A stretch of DNA of 20,554 bases from JAYXXU01 sp037969155 (lineage in GTDB: Bacteria > Pseudomonadota > Gammaproteobacteria > Pseudomonadales > Moraxellaceae), in assembly GCA_037969155.1 (NCBI GenBank), contig JBBKWW010000097.1, forward strand, positions 1-20,554, written 5' to 3'. Shown here piece after piece: positions 7,735 through 14,576 of this stretch (position 1 is its first letter; each line of letters starts with the position of its first letter). Below the pieces are notes generated by a model. That model made no database searches. It was not told the DNA's origin and saw nothing but the letters and a program-made list of their open reading frames with translations. A program made the position numbers and the translations under genes.

Positions 7735-8280
7735 TTAGCGACTCTGCTGAAGCACGACCCAATCTAGCGAGACTGGCTCACCGTCACCAATCGCGACACT
7801 CCAGTCGCCATCTTGAACATTGATTTGCATGTGCATGCCACGATTCAGCTGTGCGGCCAGTGTTTGTAACGTCGGCCATGGCAGTTGCAAGACAGTCAGA
7901 TTATCCATGCGTGCCACTTTGCTTTCTAGCGGCTTCCACCATGTGTCGGTGCTATTGGCATAGCTGATCAGCACGACCTGATCAACTCGATTACAGGCTT
8001 TACGAATTTTGCTGTCATCCGGCTGGCCAAGCTCAATCCACAAGGTCAATGCACCCGTCAAATCACGACACCACAGCGCGGGTAAGTCAGTTTCAAACAG
8101 ATCCTTGGTAAAGTCAGGATTGTCACTGGCAAATCTGGCAAAAGCCAGCATCCGCACCAGCAGTCGCTCATCGGTTTCAGACGGGTGTTTGGCAATCGTG
8201 AGGGCGTGATCTGCATAGTAGTGCCGATCCATATCGGCGATATTCAGATCGCATTTATAAATGGTTGCTTTTAGTGCCAT
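7735..8280 (-). CDS. yaeQ: YaeQ family protein
   Basis: 181 aa, the same length as E. coli YaeQ, starting with the family's typical MALKATIYK. The conserved HPSETDERLLVRML (32-45) and LWIELGQPDDSKIRKAC (80-96) are present. Structures of YaeQ homologues show a variant PD-(D/E)XK nuclease-like fold, but the biological role is unknown. An in-frame ATG at 8319 would add 13 residues not found in the family and has no better ribosome site, so 8280 is chosen. It is last in a minus-strand run after the phzF-like and DUF2788-like genes, 69 bp downstream of the latter, and ends at the bidirectional terminator. Co-transcription is plausible but unproven. Confidence 0.93.
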   Translation of the reverse strand: MALKATIYKCDLNIADMDRHYYADHALTIAKHPSETDERLLVRMLAFARFASDNPDFTKDLFETDLPALWCRDLTGALTLWIELGQPDDSKIRKACNRVDQVVLISYANSTDTWWKPLESKVARMDNLTVLQLPWPTLQTLAAQLNRGMHMQINVQDGDWSVAIGDGEPVSLDWVVLQQSR

Positions 8281-8349
8281 AGTCGCCGAGTGTCCAAAGC
8301 CAGTTGAAGCGGGCAGCATAGCGGATTTTGGGCTGCAATATCAGCGCGA

Positions 8350-8556
8350 TCACATGCCACGCCCGACATACCACTCCAAAAACATCTTGATGATATAGCT
8401 GATAAAGCCACCACCCAATACCAAAAACATCATCACAGTGCCAAATTTGCCTGCTTTCGATTGTTTTGCCAAATCCCAGATAATAAAGAATAAAAATGCC
8501 AGAATAATCGGTACACCGATCCCCATGCCGATTTTGGTAATCATGTCGTCTGACAT
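8350..8556 (-). CDS. Small membrane protein, DUF2788-like, 68 aa
   Basis: Two hydrophobic segments (about 11-29 and 39-58) flank a basic cytoplasmic-type loop DLAKQSKAGKFGT (28-40). This arrangement, with a (K/R)SKAGKFG loop and a second helix ending in K-x-x-L/E, resembles the DUF2788 family of short proteobacterial membrane proteins; the family name is from memory. No function is known. On the minus strand AGGAG lies 7 nt before the ATG, a good ribosome site. It lies between the phzF-like gene (56 bp upstream) and yaeQ. Confidence 0.8.
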   Translation of the reverse strand: MSDDMITKIGMGIGVPIILAFLFFIIWDLAKQSKAGKFGTVMMFLVLGGGFISYIIKMFLEWYVGRGM

Positions 8557-8612
8557 CGTGTTACTCCTGCTGAATGAGCTGAATCAAGTGCCGTTACAGC
8601 ATAGCGAATCGG

Positions 8613-9413
8613 CTAGCTGTCTTCCAAATAAATCCAACCTCGGCTATATAAACGGCATTGGCCGATCAGGTTGACCCGTCCTCGACTCATTTCGGTGCAG
8701 AGTAAACCACCGCGGGCTGAGGCTTGCCATGCCGAAAGTCGCTGTTTCTCCAGTCTTACGCCCCAATATGGTGCAAGTGCGCAGTGTGTTGATCCGGTCA
8801 CTGCATCTTCATCAATGCCGATGCGCGGCGCAAAAAATCGACTGACAAAATCGCATTCTCCGAGCCCTGTTGCAGTCAGAATCACCCCGCGATCAGGCAA
8901 TTGTCGGATCAGTGCCAAATCGGGTTTGGCTTGAGTGACGATGTTAGGATCGTCATACACCACCAGCCAATCCACGCCGAGAAAGATCTCCCGAAAACCC
9001 TCTGGAATCGCCCGCACCAATTGCGATGGTGGCGAAACAATCAGGCGCTGTGTTTGAATCGGCAGATCCAGTGCCAGACCATCATCGCGTGAGCTGACCG
9101 ATAATGCACCGTGCCGTCGTGAGATAAACTGTAGATGTTCTAGTGCTGGATGATCGCAAAACACCGAGTAGGCGGCTGCTAGCGTGGCATGGCCACACAG
9201 TTCAACCTCCGTCGTAGGGGAGAACCAACGAATATCCCAATGTTGGGCTGTCGCGTCGAGCGGCCAAATAAATGCCGTTTCTGCTAAATTATGTTGGGCG
9301 GCGATTTTTTGCATGAGGCTGTCTGCCAGCGGCCGCTCTGCTCTGACCACAGCAGCCGGATTGCCGGAAAAGGCTTGCCCTGTAATGAAGGCATCAACAA
9401 TGTCCAACTTCAT
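8613..9413 (-). CDS. PhzF family isomerase
   Basis: 266 aa with the two-lobed diaminopimelate-epimerase-like fold expected for PhzF/YddE proteins. The catalytic glutamate is E45 in HNLAETAF, at the same position as E45 of Pseudomonas PhzF. CGHATLAAA (73-81) lines the active site between the lobes, and DEDAVTGSTHCALAPYW (201-217) is the conserved C-lobe motif. PhzF itself isomerises trans-2,3-dihydro-3-hydroxyanthranilate in phenazine synthesis, but no other phz genes are here, so the substrate is unknown and it should be named only to family. AAGGA precedes the ATG on the minus strand by about 7 nt. First gene of the minus-strand run phzF-like, DUF2788-like, yaeQ. Confidence 0.93.
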   Translation of the reverse strand: MKLDIVDAFITGQAFSGNPAAVVRAERPLADSLMQKIAAQHNLAETAFIWPLDATAQHWDIRWFSPTTEVELCGHATLAAAYSVFCDHPALEHLQFISRRHGALSVSSRDDGLALDLPIQTQRLIVSPPSQLVRAIPEGFREIFLGVDWLVVYDDPNIVTQAKPDLALIRQLPDRGVILTATGLGECDFVSRFFAPRIGIDEDAVTGSTHCALAPYWGVRLEKQRLSAWQASARGGLLCTEMSRGRVNLIGQCRLYSRGWIYLEDS

Positions 9414-9485
9414 TGAGTTTTCCTTGCGATGAGGCTGATCGGCGACAGCGCAGTGGTGATTGAAGCATGGCGTTGCGCAGTATAA

Positions 9486-9511
9486 GCAATCTTATGCAGA
9501 TTGCAGATTGC
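9486..9511. repeat. Operator-like 7-bp repeats in the phzF-like/cysK divergent region
   Basis: GCAATCT (9486-9492) and AGATTGC (9498-9504) are a perfect inverted repeat with 5-bp spacer TATGC, and AGATTGC is repeated directly at 9505-9511. The cluster adjoins a possible minus-strand -10 (TATACT, 9479-9484) for the phzF-like gene and could be a binding site for a regulator of either divergent gene. It does not look like a terminator. Confidence 0.45.
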
Positions 9512-9645
9512 TGTTTTTGTGCTAAAGATGTTTTTTAAGATTAAAAGCAACATTTTCATGTGCTTGCGTTTTTGGCTGCACTTGAAGCGTGGTGGGCTTT
9601 TCAGGCAAGATGAAATGATCGGATTGACAGGTTGAGATCAAATAG

Positions 9646-10638
9646 ATGAATCATGCCAGCAACGCCAATCGCGGGATTGCGATCTATGACAATAACGCTG
9701 AATCTATCGGCAACACGCCGTTAATTCGCCTTAATCGTATCATGCCGAAGGGCGTTACTGTATTGGCGAAAATCGAAAGTCGTAACCCTGCTTTTTCGGT
9801 CAAGTGCCGCATCGGTGCGGCCATGGTTCGCGATGCCGAACAGCGTGGTGTCCTCAAGCAAGGTATGCATATCGTTGAACCGACCAGTGGTAATACGGGT
9901 ATTGCGTTAGCTTTTGTGGCAGCTGCCAAAGACTATGCAATCACCTTAACCATGCCCGCTAGCATGAGCATTGAGCGGCGTAAAGTATTGAAGGCTTTAG
10001 GTGCAAACTTGGTGCTGACCGATGCTGCCTTAGGCATGCAAGGGGCGGTAGACGAGGCACAGCGGATGAAAGACCGTGCGCCAGAACAGTATTTTTTGCC
10101 ACAGCAATTTGAGAATCCAGCCAATCCTCAGATTCACCATGATACAACTGCGCCTGAGATTTGGGATGCGACACAAGGTGCAGTCGATGTTTTGGTGGCA
10201 GGTGTCGGCACGGGTGGCACGATTACGGGCATTTCACGTTATTTTAAGCAAACTAAAGCGCAATTATTGCACAGCGTCGCGGTTGAGCCGGCTGAGTCGC
10301 CGTTAATTAGCCAGACGCTAGCGGGTATGCCAATACAGCCCGCACCGCATAAAATTCAAGGTATTGGTGCAAATTTTATCCCGAAAAATCTGGATTTGGC
10401 CTTGATTGATGAGGTGCAAACCGTGTCGAGTGCTGACGCGGTGACGTGGGCACGCCGCGCCGCGACTGAAGAGGGGATCTTGTGTGGGATTTCCTGTGGT
10501 GCGGCGTTGGCCGCCGCCGCTCAAGTTGCCGAACGGCCTGAATCGCAAGGCAAAACCATCGTGGTGATTCTGCCAGACTCGGGTGAGCGTTATCTCAGCT
10601 CGATTTTGTTCGATGGCTTATTTGCTGATGTTGGCTAA
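9646..10638 (+). CDS. cysK: Cysteine synthase A (O-acetylserine sulfhydrylase)
   Basis: PLP enzyme that makes L-cysteine from O-acetyl-L-serine and sulfide, cytoplasmic. 330 aa (E. coli CysK 323). Seen: SIGNTPLIRLNRI (20-32), the PLP-Schiff-base lysine K53 in PAFSVKCRIGAAM, the substrate loop TSGNTG (80-85), QQFENPANPQIH (153-164), the phosphate-binding GVGTGGT (186-192) and ILPDSGERYLS near the end. The SVKCR context and KIQGIGANFIP point to CysK rather than CysM. The N-terminus has an extra ten or so residues; no other start precedes SIGNTPL, and the ribosome site is weak. A perfect TTGACA at 9623 is too close to the start to be its -35. No other sulfur genes adjoin. Confidence 0.96.
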   Translation: MNHASNANRGIAIYDNNAESIGNTPLIRLNRIMPKGVTVLAKIESRNPAFSVKCRIGAAMVRDAEQRGVLKQGMHIVEPTSGNTGIALAFVAAAKDYAITLTMPASMSIERRKVLKALGANLVLTDAALGMQGAVDEAQRMKDRAPEQYFLPQQFENPANPQIHHDTTAPEIWDATQGAVDVLVAGVGTGGTITGISRYFKQTKAQLLHSVAVEPAESPLISQTLAGMPIQPAPHKIQGIGANFIPKNLDLALIDEVQTVSSADAVTWARRAATEEGILCGISCGAALAAAAQVAERPESQGKTIVVILPDSGERYLSSILFDGLFADVG

Positions 10639-10694
10639 ATTCAAGCTGTTGTCATCACGTCCGCTGTGTTTGTCGCGCAAAAGATGTTAAAACT

Positions 10695-10715
10695 AGCCCT
10701 TAAATTCTAGGGGCT
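10695..10715 (+). promoter_or_regulatory. Hairpin covering the ribosome site of the MAPEG gene
   Basis: AGCCCTTA (10695-10702) pairs with TAGGGGCT (10708-10715), 8 bp with one G-U pair and loop AATTC. The right arm contains the only Shine-Dalgarno-like sequence, AGGGG (10709-10713), 7 nt before the ATG. Folding would hide it, so translation may be restrained unless the hairpin opens. Confidence 0.45.
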
Positions 10716-10720
10716 GTTGC

Positions 10721-11119
10721 ATGAGTCAGGTTAGCATCGCAATTTACTGCATGATCATCGCCAGTTTGCTGCCATTTAGTTTCACTTTGATTGCCAAGAT
10801 TTCGGCTGGGTTTAAGCCCAAAGACAATCAAAATCCACGTCAGGCGCTGAGTCAGGCTCAGGGTTTGGCGGCGCGTGCCAATGCAGCACAATTGAACAGT
10901 TTTGAGACCTTGCCCATATTTCTAGCCGCCGTGCTGATGGCGCAATACATGATCGTGCCGCAGCCGTTGATTAATCAGCTTGCGGTTGCGTATGTGGTGC
11001 TTCGAGTGATTTATGGCGTTGCCTATTTGGCGAATCTGGCCAGTTTTCGCTCGGTGATTTGGCTGTTAGGTTTGGCGTGTTCGATCTTGCTCTTGGTGGC
11101 CTCGGCGCGAATTGGTTAG
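10721..11119 (+). CDS. MAPEG family membrane protein, 132 aa
   Basis: Four hydrophobic segments (about 5-27, 62-80, 84-107 and 110-129) fit the four-helix MAPEG fold (membrane-associated proteins in eicosanoid and glutathione metabolism). The family signature lies in 51-66: ARANAAQLNSFETLPIF, with the conserved Arg, Asn and Glu that bind glutathione in characterised members. Bacterial members are mostly of unknown function; some have glutathione transferase or peroxidase activity. It sits between cysK and ppa on the same strand; the link to cysteine (a glutathione precursor) made by cysK is suggestive only. The ribosome site is AGGGG, inside a small hairpin. Confidence 0.9.
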   Translation: MSQVSIAIYCMIIASLLPFSFTLIAKISAGFKPKDNQNPRQALSQAQGLAARANAAQLNSFETLPIFLAAVLMAQYMIVPQPLINQLAVAYVVLRVIYGVAYLANLASFRSVIWLLGLACSILLLVASARIG

Positions 11120-11175
11120 CACAGCATTCGACCGATTGTGTGGGATTTGGCTAGGCAGGCCAAAGCATTGCACCG

Positions 11176-11181
11176 TATAAT
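11176..11181 (+). promoter_or_regulatory. ppa: Consensus -10 box upstream of ppa
   Basis: A perfect TATAAT lies 36 bp before the ppa start. No good -35 is at the 16-18 bp distance; TTGGCT (11147-11152) is too far. Possible promoter for ppa, giving a leader of about 28 nt. Confidence 0.4.
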
Positions 11182-11216
11182 CGAACAGATTTTTTAATGC
11201 TGCGAGTGTATGTCCA

Positions 11217-11741
11217 ATGAGCTATAACGATATTCCTGCTGGTAAAGACGTCCCGAATGACGTTTATGCGATCATTGAAATTCCAGCGAATCATGATCCG
11301 ATTAAGTACGAAATCGATAAAGATTCTGGCGCGGTGTTTGTGGATCGCTTTATGGCGACCCCGATGTTCTATCCTGCCAACTATGGCTATATTCCACACA
11401 CCTTGTCAGAAGATGGTGATCCACTCGATGTCTTGGTGGTCACGCCATACCCAGTTGCTGTTGGTGCGGTGATTCGCTGCCGTCCAGTCGGTATGCTGCG
11501 TATGGAAGATGACTCCGGTATCGACGCGAAGCTGATTGCTGTGCCACATGACAAGTTGTCCGTCATGTATCGTGATATCCAAGAGCATACCGATCTGCCT
11601 GCATTATTGATTCAGCAGATTGAGCAGTTCTTTAATCGCTATAAAGAGCTTGAAGCGGGTAAGTGGGTCAAGATCCTGGGTTGGGATAATGCCGATGCCG
11701 CACGCGCCGAAATTTTAAAGTCGATTGAAGCGGCTAAATAA
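11217..11741 (+). CDS. ppa: Inorganic pyrophosphatase (family I)
   Basis: Hydrolyses pyrophosphate to two phosphates, pulling biosynthetic reactions forward; an essential cytoplasmic Mg-dependent enzyme. 174 aa, as in E. coli PPase (175). Seen: YEIDKDSGAVFVDR (31-44) with the active-site Lys/Glu/Arg, FYPANYGYIPHT (51-62), and the signature EDGDPLDVLV (65-74) with metal ligands D66, D68 and D71, which match E. coli D65, D67 and D70. AKLIAVP and the GKWVKILGW C-terminal part are also present. Start chosen at the ATG that gives the family N-terminus (MSYNDIPAG); the ribosome site is weak. A TATAAT lies upstream and a strong hairpin downstream. Confidence 0.98.
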   Translation: MSYNDIPAGKDVPNDVYAIIEIPANHDPIKYEIDKDSGAVFVDRFMATPMFYPANYGYIPHTLSEDGDPLDVLVVTPYPVAVGAVIRCRPVGMLRMEDDSGIDAKLIAVPHDKLSVMYRDIQEHTDLPALLIQQIEQFFNRYKELEAGKWVKILGWDNADAARAEILKSIEAAK

Positions 11742-11753
11742 GCCCATATTCGG

Positions 11754-11789
11754 TGGCTGAACAGTTTGTGTACATAGACTGTTCAGCCA
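11754..11789 (+). terminator. Terminator-like hairpin after ppa
   Basis: TGGCTGAACAGT (11754-11765) and ACTGTTCAGCCA (11778-11789) form a perfect 12-bp stem, 12 bp after the ppa stop. The sequence after it (GACTTGTTATT) is only moderately T-rich, so it may act as a weak terminator or 3' end stabiliser. Confidence 0.6.
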
Positions 11790-12116
11790 GACTTGTTATT
11801 GGCCTCCTTCTCGCCTTGAGCTGTATACGTCGCAACACGAAGTGCGGTGAGCTTTACGGCGAGACTGATAAAATACTAAATTATTGATCATAACGCTAAA
11901 TTTCTTGTCAATTTGCTGGTTTTGTCATATTTCCGACACGATTATATGGGTGCGGCTGGCTATACTCCACGCCCGTTGGTGAATGCCGCCCGAAAATAGC
12001 GTACAGATGACGCACATAAACCTATAGATGGATCACCATCACACACGGATGCGTGTCACCTACTCGATATTGAGTCGCGGTATTGAACTGTAGTCAAAAA
12101 TAGGAGAGGAACTCCC
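11790..12116. other. Intergenic region before the MCP-like gene, with a large imperfect inverted repeat
   Basis: The stretch has no ORF of note. At 11809-11864, TCTCGCC (11809-11815) pairs with GGCGAGA (11858-11864); inside, GAGCT (11818-11822) pairs with AGCTT (11850-11854, one G-U), giving a two-part stem over about 56 nt. An AT-rich segment (11870-11955) follows and probably contains the promoter of the gene at 12117, but no -35/-10 pair is convincing; TATACT at 11960-11965 is one possible -10. Directly before the gene, AGGAGAGGA (12102-12110) is a strong ribosome site. Confidence 0.45.
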
Positions 12117-13076
12117 ATGCGTTTTCGCAACAAATTAACCGTACTTACCCTGATTAGTCTTACGATTATTATACTGGTGTTACTGGGCAGTCGCGTTCAG
12201 GTCAATCACTTAATCCAAACCACCAATATTGCCTATCAAGATGGGCTGCAACTGTCGGAAACTATGGATGCTGCGCGACAGTCACAAGTGAGTTTTCAGC
12301 GTCAAGTGCAAGAATGGAAAAATACCATGCTGCGTGGCTATGATCTGACCTTACAAGCCAAGTATTGGAACGGTTTTAAGGAACGTGAAGCAGAGATGCA
12401 GCGCGGACTGAGTGCTCTCAAGCAGCAGTTAATACAACTAAAAATGACTGAGGCTACGGGCAAAGTGAACCAATTACTCTTGGATCATCAGCAACTCGGC
12501 CAGCAATATCGTGCTGCAATTCAGCCGTATTTGGGACAGCCGATGACGCTGGAGATGATGCAGCAGATTGATACGGCCGTGCGCGGTATTGACCGGCCAA
12601 CCTCGGCTGGCATGGATGGGTTGGTGCATCTTATGCAGCAGCAAGTGCAGCAGCGTTTTGATCAGCAGGCGCTCAGTGTGCGTAACCAAGCCAATCGACA
12701 GCAAGGGCTGTTGTTTTTGGTGATTTTGACTGGTGCATTCCTGTTTAGTTTGGGCATGATCATCCTGATTCATAAGTTGCTACAAGCGCTCGGCGCTGAT
12801 CCAGAAGATGCGGTTGCCGCGACGGCACGGATTGCAACCGGTGATCTCACGCAGGCGTTACATGCTCAGTCACCGCACTCGCTGATTGGGGCGTTGGAGA
12901 TGATGCAGTTACGCTTACGTAATATTTATTTGGCGATTGATGCGGCCGCAACCCATCTCAAACAGCAAGCCAATCAGTTACCAGAACACAGTGGTCGTGA
13001 AGAGTTTTTAGGTGACATCCAAAAGCTCGATGCCGCCATTAATCGGATTAAAATCAAGCGTGCTGAGGACTCTTAA
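12117..13076 (+). CDS. Chemoreceptor-like membrane sensor ending after the HAMP region (no methyl-accepting signalling domain)
   Basis: 319 aa. TM1 about 8-25, a helical periplasmic domain (26-196) rich in Gln/Leu, TM2 about 197-219, then a HAMP-like part (LGADPEDAVAATARIATGDL, 225-244) and a short helical tail (to 319). The segment QVQEWKNTMLRGYD (63-76) and KYWNGFKEREAEM (82-94) resembles the ligand-binding part of proteobacterial methyl-accepting chemotaxis proteins. Those proteins are around 540 aa and continue with a long coiled-coil that contacts CheA/CheW; here a stop codon comes first, and the downstream sequence encodes a different protein, so this is not a simple frameshift. It may signal through its neighbour, whose start lies only 2 nt after this stop. 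A strong double ribosome site (AGGAGAGGA) precedes the start. Confidence 0.82.
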   Translation: MRFRNKLTVLTLISLTIIILVLLGSRVQVNHLIQTTNIAYQDGLQLSETMDAARQSQVSFQRQVQEWKNTMLRGYDLTLQAKYWNGFKEREAEMQRGLSALKQQLIQLKMTEATGKVNQLLLDHQQLGQQYRAAIQPYLGQPMTLEMMQQIDTAVRGIDRPTSAGMDGLVHLMQQQVQQRFDQQALSVRNQANRQQGLLFLVILTGAFLFSLGMIILIHKLLQALGADPEDAVAATARIATGDLTQALHAQSPHSLIGALEMMQLRLRNIYLAIDAAATHLKQQANQLPEHSGREEFLGDIQKLDAAINRIKIKRAEDS

Positions 13077-13078
13077 TT

Positions 13079-13549
13079 ATGTTTGGAATGGATGATATTC
13101 CGCTTAAAACGGAGTTTGGCTTACAGCTGATCCATGAGCCACAAAATTTTAAACAAACTCAGCTAGATACGTATCTACGTCGATTGCTGATTTTTGTGGA
13201 TGGTGAGGCTTCAGTACGCCAATTGATGGATAAAGGCTTGCCATATGTGGATCTCGATTCGATCCATCGACTTGCACAACTTGGCCTGATTGCACGCAAG
13301 CAAGAGGTGTTGTCGGTGCCAGCAGCATCGCGGCGCATCGTTGACTTTGCCACAGCACGTTTTGATGTTTTGGATCTGATGTTAGACCTGAGTATGCAGG
13401 ATTTTGCTGTACGACCGTGGATTGATCAGTTTGAACGTGCTGCCGATTTGTCCATCTTAAAGCAAATGCTGGATCAGTTTTTTCAGTCCGCCGTGGGGCA
13501 AAAAAACTTGCATTTGCAGGCACAGTGTTACGATTTTCTTGGAGTGTAA
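13079..13549 (+). CDS. Soluble protein of unknown function, 156 aa, coupled to the MCP-like sensor
   Basis: I do not recognise the family with certainty. No signal peptide or membrane segment. Residues 28-75 (LDTYLRRLLIFVDGEASVRQLMDKG then DLDSIHRLAQLGLI) look like a small winged-helix or helix-turn-helix type fold of the kind in which VDG-x-x-SV-x-QL precedes a two-helix element. Residues 92-156 are helical and amphipathic (DVLDLMLDLSMQDFAV, then WIDQFERAADLSILKQMLDQFF), suggesting an interaction or dimerisation surface. GAGGA at 13065-13069 lies 9 nt before the ATG, and the gap to the sensor gene is 2 nt, so translation is probably coupled. Inference: a partner or output protein for the sensor. 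Confidence 0.75.
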   Translation: MFGMDDIPLKTEFGLQLIHEPQNFKQTQLDTYLRRLLIFVDGEASVRQLMDKGLPYVDLDSIHRLAQLGLIARKQEVLSVPAASRRIVDFATARFDVLDLMLDLSMQDFAVRPWIDQFERAADLSILKQMLDQFFQSAVGQKNLHLQAQCYDFLGV

Positions 13550-13610
13550 CGGGTCTTATTGTGATTTCAATCTCAGGATTCATTACTCTATTTTGAGCGT
13601 GCTATCTTAG

Positions 13611-13627
13611 TGCACCAGTATGGTGCG
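13611..13627. promoter_or_regulatory. NtrC (GlnG) enhancer binding site
   Basis: TGCACCAGTATGGTGCG matches the NtrC consensus TGCACC-W-NNN-W-GGTGCA at every specified base except the last (G for A). It is the core of a longer dyad (13609-13629). Its centre lies about 120 bp upstream of the sigma-54 -12 element and about 140 bp upstream of the predicted transcription start, a typical enhancer distance (compare glnAp2 in enterobacteria). Confidence 0.8.
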
Positions 13628-13730
13628 CTAGGATGGGACATGTATTGGCAGAAGTATGATTTCTTTTGCAGTTGAGGAAGTAGACGAATTTATTTTTAAT
13701 AAGTATTTGTTTTATTATAATAAATAAAAG

Positions 13731-13747
13731 TTGGCACGCCTTTTGAT
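13731..13747 (+). promoter_or_regulatory. Sigma-54 (RpoN) promoter for the torF-urt operon
   Basis: TTGGCACG (13731-13738), four bases, then TTGAT (13743-13747) fits TTGGCACG-N4-TTGCW except for GA instead of GC in the -12 element. The -24 GG and the -12 G have the obligatory spacing. The predicted start is near 13758, giving a leader of about 65 nt before the torF ATG. An AT-rich tract (13689-13730) just upstream would ease DNA bending between enhancer and promoter; no clear IHF consensus was found. Confidence 0.78.
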
Positions 13748-13823
13748 AGTCTAAGCGTGCTTGCTACAGATCAGCATGATTTGGGCGGGATATCTTCTTT
13801 ATAGTCTTGGGGTGGTACATTCG

Positions 13824-14576
13824 ATGAATACAATGCTGAAAACACTCGTGGTTGCAGGTCTGGTGGTATCTGGTGCTGTGCATGCAGAAGAAACTCCTGA
13901 GCATTCCGTGTCTGGCTATATTGGTTTGCTGTCTAGCTATAATCTGCGCGGCATCACCAATGCGCCTGAATCTGACGTGCCAGCGGTACAGGGTAGTATT
14001 GACTATAGCCATGCCAGTGGCTTTTATGCGGGTTACTGGTTCTCAACTCTGAGCTATAACTATGCGGACTTGAACCCTGCTGTCGCGGCAGCAGGCGATA
14101 AAAAATCACTCGAAAGCGACTTTTATGCGGGTTACAAAGGCAGCTCTGGTGATGTCGGTTACCAAGTTGGCGGTACCATTTATTACTACTACCCAGGTTG
14201 GGAGTCGACTGGTTACGAAACCATGCTCGGTCTGAGCTATGGTGATTTTGGCCTGACTGCACAAACCCTGCTGAATGATGTGACCTACGGTAATGCAGGT
14301 GACACCTATTTCGTCGCGTCATATTCGTATGGCTTGCCGATGGATTTTACCGGTACTGCTAAACTCGGTGCCTATCTATACACCAAAGACGGTGACTTTA
14401 TGCCAGAAACTGCCGCCTCTAAAGACGCTGGCTTCCGTCATTTGATTCTCGGCGTGAGCAAGCCATTGGCCGCGACCGGTGCAACCATGGGTCTCGACAT
14501 GATCTTGGGTGGCGATGATCGTTACGGCGTAAAACAAGACAACAAACTGGTCGCTTCACTGGCAATGACCTTCTAA
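13824..14576 (+). CDS. TorF family putative outer-membrane porin
   Basis: 250 aa from the ATG at 13824. Signal peptide 1-21 (MNTMLKTLVVAGLVVSGAVHA, cleaved before EE). The mature part is a small beta-barrel with alternating Tyr/Gly-rich strands: VSGYIGLLSSYNLRGIT (29-45), the family's PAVQGSIDYSHASGFYAGYW (53-72) and a C-terminal Phe (LVASLAMTF) as expected for BAM-dependent outer-membrane proteins. The family (Gcw_chp/TorF) has few characterised members. A longer reading frame begins at 13761, but that is essentially at the predicted sigma-54 start site and lacks a ribosome site, so 13824 is used. As first gene of the operon, 46 bp before urtA, it is likely the outer-membrane pore for urea or a related nitrogen compound (inference). 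Confidence 0.88.
   Translation: MNTMLKTLVVAGLVVSGAVHAEETPEHSVSGYIGLLSSYNLRGITNAPESDVPAVQGSIDYSHASGFYAGYWFSTLSYNYADLNPAVAAAGDKKSLESDFYAGYKGSSGDVGYQVGGTIYYYYPGWESTGYETMLGLSYGDFGLTAQTLLNDVTYGNAGDTYFVASYSYGLPMDFTGTAKLGAYLYTKDGDFMPETAASKDAGFRHLILGVSKPLAATGATMGLDMILGGDDRYGVKQDNKLVASLAMTF

Noticed and set aside
9623..9628. Perfect TTGACA upstream of cysK
   Set aside because: A -10 at 17 bp would fall on the start codon, so it cannot be the -35 for cysK translated from 9646.
11840..11848. AAGTGCGGT, identical to the Pasteurellaceae DNA-uptake 9-mer
   Set aside because: I noticed only this copy in the window, far below the density expected for an uptake-sequence genome, and the proteins point to Moraxellaceae. 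Chance match.
12117..13549. Frameshifted full-length chemotaxis receptor
   Set aside because: No frame after 13076 encodes the methyl-accepting coiled coil or its conserved hairpin tip; the downstream gene is a distinct protein with its own ribosome site.
13641..13670. Second sigma-54-like element (TTGGCAG ... TTTTGCAG)
   Set aside because: The spacing between the GG and GC dinucleotides is 21 bp from first base to first base instead of 12, so it cannot be a -24/-12 promoter.
13761..13823. Longer porin start with 21 extra residues
   Set aside because: It would begin at about the predicted sigma-54 transcription start, has no ribosome site, and buries the clear signal peptide.
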